Shown here one piece after another: positions 1 through 7,402 of a DNA stretch of 20,163 nucleotides (position 1 is the first letter of the stretch; every line of letters begins with the position of its first letter). The stretch spans positions 1-20,163 of the forward strand of contig JAAZGC010000228.1 of assembly GCA_012511425.1 (NCBI GenBank). The letters run 5' to 3'. The stretch comes from Clostridiales bacterium. GTDB taxonomy: Bacteria; Bacillota; Clostridia; Oscillospirales; CAG-272. The notes under the pieces are model-generated. The model was not told the DNA's origin. It worked only from the letters and a program-made list of their open reading frames with translations, and searched no databases. The position numbers were made by a program, and so were the translations under genes.

Positions 1-539
1 CTGTTTTCAAGCGATTTCAGCGCACGGTTTGAAGCATTGAATTCGACCGGCAGGGTAACAAGCTGAAACAGCGCGGTCAAAGAAAACAAAGCGACGCCTA
101 TAATTGCGAGATTCGCCCATCCGAGCACAAGCCCGATGAGTATCAAAGGCCAGGAAATCTGCGAACCGATTGTGGTTATCGTAATAATTGCGGTCCTTAT
201 TTTTATCGGCAGATAGCCGGTCGAATGCTGTATAGCGTGTCCCGCTTCGTGTGCGGCAACTCCGACGGAAGCTTGTGTAGAGGAGTTATACACCTGGTCG
301 GATAAATTTATTATATCCGATTTGGGATTGTAGTGGTCTGTAAGATTTCCGGAAATATGATTTACCGAAATATGTCCGATACCGTTGGATTTAAGTATCA
401 GCTCGGCCGTATCACGTCCGGTCAGCCCCGATTGGTTTTGTATTTTCGAATATTTAGCAAAAACCGATTTTATGCGGAACTGCGCCCAGAGCGCAAACAG
501 CACCGCGGGCAACACCAGTATCAGGTAGTAGTAATCCAT
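1..539 (-). CDS. YugP-type membrane zinc metallopeptidase (3' end outside window)
   Basis: About 179 residues are visible; the C-terminus lies beyond the left edge. The start at 539 gives MDYYYLILVLPAVLFALWAQ, a hydrophobic N-terminal membrane segment, as is usual in this family (putative neutral zinc metallopeptidase, B. subtilis YugP). The zinc-binding HEAGH is at about residues 97-101 in the context GVAAHEAGHAIQH. Two further hydrophobic stretches follow (around IGSQISWPLILIGLVLGWAN and IIGVALFSLTALFQ), then the family signature LPVEFNASNRAL near the window edge. The start overlaps the last 19 bases of fmt, so translation is probably coupled. It is the last visible gene of the yicC-priA-def-fmt run. 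The family assignment rests on the HEXXH context and the LPVEFNASNRAL motif; the physiological substrate is unknown. Confidence 0.88.
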   Translation of the reverse strand, partial: MDYYYLILVLPAVLFALWAQFRIKSVFAKYSKIQNQSGLTGRDTAELILKSNGIGHISVNHISGNLTDHYNPKSDIINLSDQVYNSSTQASVGVAAHEAGHAIQHSTGYLPIKIRTAIITITTIGSQISWPLILIGLVLGWANLAIIGVALFSLTALFQLVTLPVEFNASNRALKSLEN

Positions 540-1480
540 CCGCTTAATATATCTCCTTCTTTTATCTGCCGGCCGTTTATGAAGGCTTCGGCACTCATCC
601 GGGCTTTCCCGGCAGGAATAAGTTCGTTTATTTTTAATATGCCGCTGCCGGTCGCAACATTAATCCCGCCGCAGGCAGAAATGACGGTACCGGGTGCAGC
701 ATCGGATTTTTCGTCAATAACCGATGCTGACGCAATTTTAAGCTGCCGTCCGTTAAGTGAGCAGACGGCAAGCGGTTCCGGAGAAAGCGCGCGGATTATA
801 TCCGAAAGTTTCCCGGCAGGCAAGGCAAAGTCAAGTGAACAATCCAACTTTTCTATCTTAGAAGCGTAGCTTGCTTTTGAATCATCCTGCTTTACGGGAG
901 TCAGGTCACCGGCGATCAGCCGGTCTATCGTCTCGACAAGCAGCTCGGCACCGATGTCGGCCATTTTAAAAGTCAATGTCCCCGAGTCATCATCAGGTGA
1001 TATTAAAACTTCTCTCGAAAGCAGCATATCCCCGGTATCAAGCCCTTCATCCATCAGCATGGTTGTTATGCCGGTAACTTTCTTTCCGTCCATAATCGCC
1101 CGCTGAATGGGCGCCGCACCCCTGTATTCGGGCAGCAATGAGCCGTGAACGTTAATGCAGCCGTATTTCGGATAATCTATCACCGCGGGCGGCAGGATTT
1201 TTCCGTAAGCGGCGACAACTATAAATTCCGGCGCTTCGGTGCTTAATATTCCGGCGAATTTGTCATCTCTTAGGGTTAAAGGCTGGTATACCCTTATAGA
1301 AAGCTCCTCGGCTTTGACTTTTACGGGCGGGGGCGTGAGCCTATGCCCGCGGTTTTTCGGCTTGTCCGGCTGTGTCACGACGGAGGTTACCGGAAACCCC
1401 CGCTTTGCGAGAGCGTCAAGCTGAATCTCGGCAAATTCCGGGGTGCCCATAAACATTATCCGGGAAAGCTTATTGCTCAT
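521..1480 (-). CDS. fmt: methionyl-tRNA formyltransferase
   Basis: Transfers a formyl group from 10-formyl-tetrahydrofolate to Met-tRNA(fMet) for translation initiation. The 319-residue product has the usual family length. It opens with LSRIMFMGTPEFAE, the Rossmann-like start of the formyltransferase domain. The catalytic Asn/His appear in INVHGSLLPEYRGAAPI and the catalytic Asp in MDEGLDTGDML. The C-terminal tRNA-binding OB-like domain follows, with the recognisable stretch RALSPEPLA. An in-frame ATG lies 18 bases upstream (1498), but I prefer 1480: it matches the family N-terminus and has a purine-rich AAGGCGGCGAAG stretch just before it. The start overlaps the def stop (1470-1472), and def-fmt pairing is classic because the two enzymes add and later remove the same formyl group. 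Confidence 0.96.
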   Translation of the reverse strand: MSNKLSRIMFMGTPEFAEIQLDALAKRGFPVTSVVTQPDKPKNRGHRLTPPPVKVKAEELSIRVYQPLTLRDDKFAGILSTEAPEFIVVAAYGKILPPAVIDYPKYGCINVHGSLLPEYRGAAPIQRAIMDGKKVTGITTMLMDEGLDTGDMLLSREVLISPDDDSGTLTFKMADIGAELLVETIDRLIAGDLTPVKQDDSKASYASKIEKLDCSLDFALPAGKLSDIIRALSPEPLAVCSLNGRQLKIASASVIDEKSDAAPGTVISACGGINVATGSGILKINELIPAGKARMSAEAFINGRQIKEGDILSGWITTT

Positions 1481-2003
1481 CTTCGCCGCCTTCAACATAA
1501 TCTACTATTTCCTGCGGATCTAAATCTTCGTACATAATCTCCTTAACATCATCTTCATCAATCATTATAGCGTCATCAATATACAGCTTACCGTCAAGGT
1601 GATCAAGCTCATGACATATCGCGCGGGCAAGAAGCTCGGAGCCGGTAAGAGTCTGCTCTTCTCCGTCGAGATTGGTATATCTGACCGTTACCGTCTCGGG
1701 ACGGTCGGTTATCCCCCATTCGCCGGGAACGGAAAGACATCCCTCGACATTGCGCTGCCTGCCGCTGCGCTCGGTTATTTCGGGGTTTATCATCACATAT
1801 GTTAACTCTTCTTCGGTCTCGATGACAACCATCCTCCGAAGTACGCCGACCTGAGGGGCGGCAAGTCCGGCTCCTTCCGCTTCATGCATCGTTTCGATCA
1901 TATCGGCGGCAAGGAGTTTTATCCTGTCGGTAATTTTGTCGATAGGGCGGCTGATTTTTCGGAGGGCAGGATCGCCGACCTTTATTATATTTAGAACTGC
2001 CAT
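1470..2003 (-). CDS. def: peptide deformylase
   Basis: Metal-dependent removal of the N-formyl group from nascent proteins at the ribosome. The 177-residue product carries all three family motifs: GAGLAAPQVG (residues 44-53), EGCLS (87-91; Cys89 is a metal ligand) and HELDH (131-135; two His ligands and the catalytic Glu). A short acidic C-terminal tail, ending GEDEQ, follows. The start has a good AGAGGTG ribosome binding site. The gene lies 27 bases after priA and overlaps fmt by 11 bases, so it belongs to the minus-strand housekeeping operon. The motif spacing resembles type 1/3 deformylases rather than the longer Gram-positive type 2, but I have not classified it further. Confidence 0.97.
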   Translation of the reverse strand: MAVLNIIKVGDPALRKISRPIDKITDRIKLLAADMIETMHEAEGAGLAAPQVGVLRRMVVIETEEELTYVMINPEITERSGRQRNVEGCLSVPGEWGITDRPETVTVRYTNLDGEEQTLTGSELLARAICHELDHLDGKLYIDDAIMIDEDDVKEIMYEDLDPQEIVDYVEGGEDEQ

Positions 2004-2030
2004 TATGAATTCACCTCTTTTTTGCGGTTA

Positions 2031-3494
2031 TCAGTTCGGGTTTATATCAAGCGAAGCCGTTACGAGTTTGTAAGCCTGTTCGTTCATCATACTTATGATC
2101 GAATTCAAAAACTTTCTCGTCCGGCGGTTCATACCGCATTTAATCATAAATCTGAGCTGATATTTATCGTTGATTTTGTATTGATAAGGTTCAAAAGGAC
2201 CTGTAACCACTACCGAAACATCTTTGTAGCTTCCGATGAGCTGCGACTTGATATAATCATTGAGCGCAACCGCGGCGTTGTATAGATGAGTTTCCCCTTC
2301 GCCTGTGAGCGTCAGTTGCGCGATGTCGCAGAAAGGCGGAAAGACGAGAGCTTTGCGCAAAGCCGCTTCGTTTTTATAAAAATTCAGATAATCCTGTTTT
2401 GCGGCAAGATGTATCACCGGATGATCCGGAGAATAGGTCTGGATAACCGCTCTGCCCGGTTTATCGCTTCGTCCGGCGCGGCCGATGACCTGTGTCAGAA
2501 GAGCGAATGTCTCCTCGTTTGCCCGGTAATCGTTCAGATAGAGCGACATATCCGCCGAAAGGACCCCGACAAGGGTAACATCCGGGAAATCATGTCCTTT
2601 GGTTACCATCTGAGTTCCGAGCAGAATGTCGGCTTCGCGGTTTTTGAAAGCGTTCAGTATCTCATCGCAGGAGAATTTCGCCGATGTGGTATCCGCATCA
2701 AGACGCAGAATCCTCGCAGCGGGGAAGAGTTTTTTCAGTTCTTCTTCTACCTTTTGAGTGCCGTATCCTTCATACGAAAGATGCTCTCCGCCGCATCCGG
2801 GGCATTTGTCCGGCACATTCGTCCGATACCCGCACCAGTGACAGGAAAGATGTCCTTCTCCCTGTCTTGCCGAATGAAAGGTCAGCGCGACGGAGCAGTG
2901 CGGACACATTATAACTTCACCGCACAAAGGACAGCGCAGGAATCTGTTGTAGCCGCGGCGATTCAAAAATAAAATCGATTGCTCGCCGTTTTGCAGATTC
3001 TTTTCGATTTCCTCCCGCAATACAGAGCCGACAGGTCCGATTGTTCCGTTCTTCAAATCGACCCGCGAGTCGGCAATTATAACCTCCGGCAGTATTGCCC
3101 CGCCGTATCTTGTGCGCAGCTCTACAAGAGTATAAGCGCCGGTTTCGGCTTTTCTGTATGCCTCAAGCGACGGTGTGGCCGATGAAAGCAGCATCAGCGC
3201 ATTATGTTTTGCACATCGGTATCTGGCGATCTCCCTTGCATGGTATCTCGGCGTCATGTCGGATTTATAGGTGTGCTCCTGTTCCTCATCGATTACTATC
3301 ATTCCGATCCTTGGAAACGGAGCAAACACCGCAGATCTCGTTCCGATACAGACATCGACTTCGCCAGCGGACATCCTCCGCCAGCTGTCGTATCTTTCCC
3401 CCGCAGACAATCCGGAATGAAGGACCACGACTCGATCTTTGTAATATGACCGGAAGAACCCGACAGCCTGAGGGGTAAGGGAAATTTCCGGCAC
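2031..3494 (-). CDS. priA: PriA C-terminal part (helicase lobes and zinc sites), past the premature stop
   Basis: The open frame actually begins right after the TAA at 3669 and carries Walker A (GVTGSGKT, about 24 codons past the stop), but the first usable start codon is the GTG at 3494. From there, 487 residues contain the Walker B/DEEH-type box as DEEQ (69-72, in VIDEEQEHTYK), the SSATPS motif, and eight Cys in four CxxC pairs (188/191, 197/200, 218/221, 231/234) that bind two zinc ions. Helicase motifs GTQMVTKGHDFP and QVIGRAGR follow, then the PriA C-terminal domain. Everything expected of a working helicase is conserved except that Walker A lies upstream of the first start codon. Without readthrough or a corrected base, no complete ATPase can be made. 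Confidence 0.8.
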   Translation of the reverse strand: MPEISLTPQAVGFFRSYYKDRVVVLHSGLSAGERYDSWRRMSAGEVDVCIGTRSAVFAPFPRIGMIVIDEEQEHTYKSDMTPRYHAREIARYRCAKHNALMLLSSATPSLEAYRKAETGAYTLVELRTRYGGAILPEVIIADSRVDLKNGTIGPVGSVLREEIEKNLQNGEQSILFLNRRGYNRFLRCPLCGEVIMCPHCSVALTFHSARQGEGHLSCHWCGYRTNVPDKCPGCGGEHLSYEGYGTQKVEEELKKLFPAARILRLDADTTSAKFSCDEILNAFKNREADILLGTQMVTKGHDFPDVTLVGVLSADMSLYLNDYRANEETFALLTQVIGRAGRSDKPGRAVIQTYSPDHPVIHLAAKQDYLNFYKNEAALRKALVFPPFCDIAQLTLTGEGETHLYNAAVALNDYIKSQLIGSYKDVSVVVTGPFEPYQYKINDKYQLRFMIKCGMNRRTRKFLNSIISMMNEQAYKLVTASLDINPN

Positions 3495-3668
3495 TAAAAC
3501 TATTACCGCCCGTCCGATTCCGTTTTCATCGGGAGGGGAAGCGATAACTTCGTCTATAAGGCGTTTTATGACACGTGTCTTGCCGCTGCCGGTAACTCCG
3601 TGCAGCAGCGCGGCTTTCGGCTCGTTTGTCCTGTAGATCTCAGTTAACTTATCGGCGGCCTGCTGCTG

Positions 3669-3671
3669 TTA
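3669..3671 (-). other. priA: in-frame TAA nonsense codon inside priA
   Basis: On the coding strand the context is CCG TAA CAG CAG CAG. Reverting the plus-strand A at 3671 to C or G would give GAA (Glu) or CAA (Gln), both plausible at this site in PriA. TAA serves as a normal terminator elsewhere in the window (for example def and yicC), so a reassigned code is not supported. Confidence 0.9.
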
Positions 3672-4580
3672 CGGGCTGAGAACATTGTCATCGGGCTGTG
3701 GTTCCGGCATCTGACCGGCATAAGGATCTCTGTACAGATCCTTTTTTTCTTCCTTTAGTAATCCGGATTCGGTAAGATTTTTGAGCACAGATGCGGCTGC
3801 GCCGGTCATACTTCGAAGCTCGACCGAAGTCATCGCGCTTTCGGGACATTCGAGCAATGCCTCGAGCACCGCCGCCTGACGTACCGCTCCGCGCCTTTTG
3901 ATCGTTTTTAAATCTTCCTTTATGCTGTCGGTGTCTTTTGCGAGAGAGTAAAAGGTCTGATATCTTACGGAAGCGCTGCCGGCTATCTCGGTCTGCCGGG
4001 TTATATATCCCTTTTTGATCATCTGCGGCAGCTTGCGATAAGCATCGTCGCCACATTCGGTCTGGATCCGTTCCCTTGTCACCGGGCCTACCTTCGAAAG
4101 AAGACTGTAAACCGACAGGGTAGTCAGATCCGAGTCCATCGGCGGTGTTTCGGCGATCTCATAATATTCGGATACCGACGAAAGCGCAGCTGACGGCATT
4201 ATCGTTCGAACCGCTTCTCCCATAGAGCAGAATGTGGTTTCCTTGAGATAAACGCAGAGAGAGAGCTGCTCGGGAGTAAGATATACGGAGTTTTCAACCG
4301 GACCGTAAATCGTTTTGAGCTTGAACTCCGGATAATCGGTATGATCGGAGATTTCCGTTATAAGCGCAATTTGGCGGCGATTACCGCCGCCAAATGGAAC
4401 AACTGCGAAGCCCCCGGCTTTTATTGAATCGGTCAGAGGCTCCGGTATATAATAATCATATGTTTTATCGAGGCTGTACGGCGCATCGATAAGATTTACC
4501 CGCGCAACGGAAAATGGCAGCGGAGAAGGGGGCTTTTTCTTGTTTTTGCCGTAATAATCAGACATCATATGAACTGTCAT
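3669..4580 (-). CDS. priA: PriA N-terminal part (DNA-binding domains), ends at premature TAA
   Basis: 303 residues before the in-frame stop. Residues about 22-120 form the 3'-DNA-binding domain typical of PriA: PFSVARVNLIDAPYSLDKTYDYYIPE is recognisable in pieces, and VPFGGGNRRQIALI is its conserved core. Residues about 150-290 are helical and fit the winged-helix region that links this domain to the helicase lobes. No ATPase motif is present, so this piece alone could bind DNA but not translocate. Its start overlaps the last 23 bases of rpoZ. ATGs at 4580, 4568 and 4565 are all possible, and none has a clear ribosome binding site, which suggests translation coupled to rpoZ. Confidence 0.8.
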   Translation of the reverse strand: MTVHMMSDYYGKNKKKPPSPLPFSVARVNLIDAPYSLDKTYDYYIPEPLTDSIKAGGFAVVPFGGGNRRQIALITEISDHTDYPEFKLKTIYGPVENSVYLTPEQLSLCVYLKETTFCSMGEAVRTIMPSAALSSVSEYYEIAETPPMDSDLTTLSVYSLLSKVGPVTRERIQTECGDDAYRKLPQMIKKGYITRQTEIAGSASVRYQTFYSLAKDTDSIKEDLKTIKRRGAVRQAAVLEALLECPESAMTSVELRSMTGAAASVLKNLTESGLLKEEKKDLYRDPYAGQMPEPQPDDNVLSP

Positions 4581-5199
4581 CGTCTGTTTCGTTGTCGATT
4601 CCGAGCGAATCGTCTATGCTGTCGAGACCGTCGTCTTCTTCGAAATCGTCGGCGGAATCGATGCTGTCATCCTTTGTATACTCTATGACGGTTTTATCGG
4701 CTGCGGGAGAATTCTGAGCGCGGCGCTTCAGCTGCCTTTGAGCTTTAAGATCGAAAGCGGCGTCGATAGCGCCTTCATCTTCTTCTTCAACAGGATCGTT
4801 TGCGTGAGCCTCGGTAATAGCTTTAAGCTGAGCGCGGCGGGCCTCGTCTTCACGCTGCTTGCACTCGACGGCAAGGCGCTCCGCCTTCTCTTCTTCGAGC
4901 CTTTCAAGGCGAAGTTTTTCTGCCTGATATTCCATATCCAGCGACTCGTCGACTATCCTGTAACTGCCCTTGTGAATACGGTTAATGGCGGTTTTTACCG
5001 CTTTTTCGTCTCTGATCTCGCGCTTGATCATCGAAGCCAGAGATTTGTCGGTCTGCTTATTTTCAAGCAGTTTCTCGGCTACTGCACGCTGTTCGCAATA
5101 TTCGTCGGTCACGAGGCGGGCGCATTTTGCCGTCGCTATGACAAGCATATAGCGATTATATTTGTTGTTGGTAAGTTCTTCAATCGGCGGATAAATCAT
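4558..5199 (-). CDS. rpoZ: DNA-directed RNA polymerase omega subunit with long C-terminal extension
   Basis: Omega assists folding and assembly of the beta' subunit of RNA polymerase. Residues 1-85 align by eye with omega: MIYPPIEELTNNKYNRYMLV and IATAKCAR match the conserved N-terminal helices, and KAVKTAINRIHKGSYRI matches the family C-terminal element. Between them sits a roughly 30-residue stretch (AVAEKLLENK to DEKAV) longer than in Bacillus. The protein then continues to 213 residues, against about 60-100 for typical omega: a charged, probably coiled-coil segment (about 88-130, rich in Glu/Arg/Lys) and a strongly acidic Asp/Glu/Ser tail (about 177-213). The start has an AAGGAAA site about 10 bases upstream. 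Its position between gmk and priA is the conserved one. The tail's role is unknown. Confidence 0.87.
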   Translation of the reverse strand: MIYPPIEELTNNKYNRYMLVIATAKCARLVTDEYCEQRAVAEKLLENKQTDKSLASMIKREIRDEKAVKTAINRIHKGSYRIVDESLDMEYQAEKLRLERLEEEKAERLAVECKQREDEARRAQLKAITEAHANDPVEEEDEGAIDAAFDLKAQRQLKRRAQNSPAADKTVIEYTKDDSIDSADDFEEDDGLDSIDDSLGIDNETDDDSSYDV

Positions 5200-5248
5200 A
5201 ATAATTTGTTTCCTTGTGCTGTATCTCTTTTTATGTTAATGATTTAAT

Positions 5249-5911
5249 TTAATCGCTTATGGAAAGTTGCTCCGTTGTATTCAGACTGTTCAGCAGCTCA
5301 TTATAAAACTCGCCGTGACGGACGGTGCGAAGGCTGTCTGCATGGACTATGCCGACGATTTCCTCGGCAGCCTGTGCGGCTTTGCCGCTGCTGTTAACAA
5401 CGACATAATCGAACTCGTGAAAATAGGTTATTTCCTTTTTTGCTTCATCGAGTCTGACTTTCATATTCTCCGGATCTTCGGTTCCGCGGGTGCGCAGCCG
5501 GGTAATAAGATCGGAAAACCTGTCAGGCAGAAGACAGATAAGAATTGCATACGGGTAAAGCTTTTTGATCTGCAAAGCCCCGTTTACATCTATCTCCAGC
5601 AAAACATTTTTACCTTCCGAAACGCTTTTTTCAAGGTCAGAGCGGATAGTTCCGTAATAGTTTCCGCCGTATTCGGTGCGTTCAAGAATATCGCCGTCGC
5701 CAAATCGTTTGTTGAATGTCTCCCGGTCGCAGAATTCATATTTTGTGTCATTCGGGTCGCGGTCGCGCCTGGGGCGTGTTGTCAGCGATTTTGATCTAGT
5801 AAAACCGTCGTATGACTTCAATATCAGCGAGACGACCGTGCCTTTGCCGACCCCGGAAGGACCGGAAATAACAATAAGCTGACCTCGGGGACAGTTTTCA
5901 CAGCAAATCAT
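5249..5911 (-). CDS. gmk: guanylate kinase
   Basis: Phosphorylates GMP to GDP with ATP, feeding GTP and (p)ppGpp pools in the cytosol. The 220-residue product has the P-loop GPSGVGKGT at residues 17-25, the GMP-binding segment SLTTRPRRDRDPNDTKYEF with the classic TTR-P-R pattern, YYGTIRSDLE and LLEIDVNGALQIK, and RLRTRGTEDPE in the lid. The start at 5911 has an AGAGG ribosome binding site. The N-terminus MICCENCPRG is slightly longer and more Cys-rich than usual. The gene sits 56 bases after remA and 49 bases before rpoZ, the standard Firmicutes order. Confidence 0.97.
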   Translation of the reverse strand: MICCENCPRGQLIVISGPSGVGKGTVVSLILKSYDGFTRSKSLTTRPRRDRDPNDTKYEFCDRETFNKRFGDGDILERTEYGGNYYGTIRSDLEKSVSEGKNVLLEIDVNGALQIKKLYPYAILICLLPDRFSDLITRLRTRGTEDPENMKVRLDEAKKEITYFHEFDYVVVNSSGKAAQAAEEIVGIVHADSLRTVRHGEFYNELLNSLNTTEQLSISD

Positions 5912-5967
5912 ATCGATGATATCCTCTCAGTTTGATTATATTATTAGTCTTCCAAAAGAGACATCAG

Positions 5968-6246
5968 TCAAGCCTGAACATCCGGAGCATCTTCATCCGG
6001 AAGCTCTTCGCCGGTTCCGTTGAGACGAGCCGAAACTGTGTCAATCTTTACGGCGGAGAAAATGACATGCTCCGAATCGGTGATGATAACCGTCCGGGTC
6101 TTTCTGCCGCAGGTGGCGTCAATGACGCGGCCTGATTCCTTGGCTTCGGAGACAAGGCGTTTTACCGGCGAGGAATCGGGACTCATAAGCGCAACAATGC
6201 GTTCATCGCAGACGCGGTTTCCGAATCCGATATTGATAAATCTCAT
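5968..6246 (-). CDS. remA: RemA-like extracellular matrix regulator (DUF370)
   Basis: 92 residues. The protein matches the DUF370/RemA family end to end: MRFINIGFGNRV, then SPDSSPVKRLVSEAKESGRV, IDATCGRKTRTVIITDSEHV and SAVKIDTVSARL. In B. subtilis RemA is a DNA-binding protein that activates biofilm matrix and osmoprotection genes; whether it does so here is inference. The start lies one base past the yicC stop and has no obvious ribosome binding site of its own, so translational coupling to yicC is likely. The 16-residue acidic C-terminus (EELPDEDAPDVQA) extends a little beyond the B. subtilis protein. Confidence 0.93.
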   Translation of the reverse strand: MRFINIGFGNRVCDERIVALMSPDSSPVKRLVSEAKESGRVIDATCGRKTRTVIITDSEHVIFSAVKIDTVSARLNGTGEELPDEDAPDVQA

Positions 6247-6247
6247 T

Positions 6248-7135
6248 TTACTCGATATTCTGTATCTGTTCGCGGATTTTTTCGAGCTCGTTTTTCATGT
6301 CTACAACGATGGAAGTGATCTCAATATCGCTGCATTTCGAGCCTATCGTGTTTATCTCCCGGTTCATCTCCTGAACCAAAAAGTCAAGCTTTCTCCCGCA
6401 GGGTTCGGCAGCGGCAAATATTCCGTCCATCGCTTTGAAGTGGCTGTCGAGCCGCACAAGCTCTTCGTCTACCGATACTTTGTCGGCAAACAAGGCACAT
6501 TCCGTCAGTATTCTCTGAGAATCAAATTCGAGGCTGAGGTCTTCAAGTACGGTGCGAAGCCGGGTTTCAAGCTTTGTGCGGTAATCGATTATACTTTTTT
6601 CGGAAAGCTCTCCGACGCGATTTTTCATTTCTGTGAGCCGGTCGCGTTTTGTCAGTATATCCGTTTTGAGGTTGTTGCCTTCGGTAAGTCTGGCGGCGAT
6701 GAAAACATCGAGCGCCTCATCAACGGTGCTGCGCACTTCATCCCAGACCCGATCGGTATCTTCGTCAGGTTTACGCGTAAGGAACAGGTCACGGTTCGAA
6801 GCAATCGTCATTACGGAAATATCGTCAGTCAGTGAAAATTCATCCCGCAGCCTTTTGAGCGCGTCGATATAGCTTTTGGTGTAAACATCGTCAAGTCTTA
6901 CTTCGGTACCGACAGTGCCGATCAGATCCACGTTTACCGAAACATCGATCTTGCCGCGGCTTATTTTCCGCGACTGGATATACGGGCGGATTTTCTCCTC
7001 AAGAAAACCGAACAGCCGCGGCAGACGGGTTGAACAATCGAAATAACGGTTGTTGACGGAACGGATCTCAACCGTTATCACCTTGTCGTCAAAAGTCTTC
7101 TGTGCGCGGCCGAAAGCAGTCATGCTCGCAGTCAT
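6248..7135 (-). CDS. yicC: YicC/YloC family endoribonuclease
   Basis: 295 residues, the normal family length. The N-terminal YicC domain starts MTASMTAFGRAQ and contains VEIRSVNNRYFD. The C-terminal DUF1732 part contains GRKLDFLVQEMNREINTIGSK, the family signature. E. coli YicC and B. subtilis YloC have reported endoribonuclease activity; the native substrates here cannot be told from sequence. A GAGGAAA ribosome binding site precedes the ATG at 7135. It is the first gene of the eight-gene minus-strand run, with a consensus promoter about 80 bases upstream. Confidence 0.95.
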   Translation of the reverse strand: MTASMTAFGRAQKTFDDKVITVEIRSVNNRYFDCSTRLPRLFGFLEEKIRPYIQSRKISRGKIDVSVNVDLIGTVGTEVRLDDVYTKSYIDALKRLRDEFSLTDDISVMTIASNRDLFLTRKPDEDTDRVWDEVRSTVDEALDVFIAARLTEGNNLKTDILTKRDRLTEMKNRVGELSEKSIIDYRTKLETRLRTVLEDLSLEFDSQRILTECALFADKVSVDEELVRLDSHFKAMDGIFAAAEPCGRKLDFLVQEMNREINTIGSKCSDIEITSIVVDMKNELEKIREQIQNIE

Positions 7136-7213
7136 TGCGTTTCCTCGTCAATTTTAAATTGAGGTTTTGTGTCTTATGGCAAAAAGCCGGATTCACACAA
7201 TTACCTACCATAA

Positions 7214-7242
7214 ATTATAACCCAAAACGTAAAATTTGTCAA
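7214..7242 (-). promoter_or_regulatory. consensus sigma-A promoter of the yicC-priA-fmt operon
   Basis: Minus strand: -35 TTGACA (7242-7237), 17-base spacer, -10 TATAAT (7219-7214). Both hexamers are perfect. Transcription would begin near 7207, leaving a leader of about 70 bases before yicC. Confidence 0.9.
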
Positions 7243-7244
7243 CG

Positions 7245-7261
7245 GTATATTTTGAATATAC
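7245..7261. repeat. palindrome just upstream of the yicC -35 box
   Basis: GTATATT-ttg-AATATAC, a perfect 7-base inverted repeat with a 3-base centre. It ends two bases before the -35 hexamer of the yicC promoter. The placement fits a regulator binding site, but I recognise no known box. Confidence 0.45.
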
Positions 7262-7327
7262 TATGACCGAAACAAATAAATCCGTTAACAGGAAATTTCG
7301 CGCCTCAATCATTTTCAATTTGCCCTC

Positions 7328-7356
7328 TTGACAAACAGCCGCCCGGATGGTATATT
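7328..7356 (+). promoter_or_regulatory. extended -10 sigma-A promoter of the GH99-like gene
   Basis: TTGACA (7328-7333), 17-base spacer ending TGG, then TATATT (7351-7356). The -35 is perfect, the -10 is 5/6 and a TGn extension is present, so the promoter should be strong unless repressed. Predicted transcription start is near 7363. Confidence 0.85.
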
Positions 7357-7402
7357 AATATCGGTCATTTATGTAAAATACCCGATATTAAGTTCCGATA
7401 TT
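7356..7402. promoter_or_regulatory. operator-like inverted and direct repeats over the transcription start
   Basis: TAATATCGG (7356-7364) and CCGATATTA (7382-7390) form a perfect 9-base inverted repeat with a 17-base gap. A third half-site, CCGATATT (7395-7402), repeats the second arm 13 bases further on. The first arm begins at the last base of the -10 hexamer. This is the expected position for a repressor of the downstream gene; the regulator is not in the window. Confidence 0.5.

Larger units (their letters stand above)
2031..4580 (-). pseudogene. priA: priA, primosomal helicase gene interrupted by one in-frame TAA
   Basis: PriA recognises stalled or collapsed replication forks and reloads the replicative helicase. 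The whole 850-codon frame is open from 4580 to the stop at 2031 except for a single TAA at 3669-3671 (codon 304). The frame before and after it is identical: 177 bases separate the TAA from the GTG at 3494. Residues on both sides read LSP-stop-QQQAADKLTEIY, where PriA proteins normally read like LTxEQ. After the TAA there is no ATG, GTG or TTG before the Walker A motif; the first is the GTG at 3494, past it. Re-initiation could therefore not restore an ATPase. This looks like a point nonsense change (GAA or CAA to TAA), a sequencing or assembly error, or a strain variant. The rest of the gene shows no decay. Confidence 0.85.

Noticed and set aside
3669..3671. TAA reassigned to an amino acid in this organism
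   Set aside because: Several genes in the window end in TAA at the expected family length (for example def and yicC), and no other conserved gene contains an internal TAA.
6020..6835. 271-codon open frame on the plus strand
   Set aside because: It lies entirely opposite yicC and remA, which have clear family matches; the protein has no recognisable motif and no ribosome binding site.
7143..7164. hairpin in the yicC leader that would hide its ribosome binding site
   Set aside because: CCTC can pair with GAGG around TCAATTTTAAATTGA, but the stem needs a three-base bulge and is AT-rich, so it is too unstable to claim.
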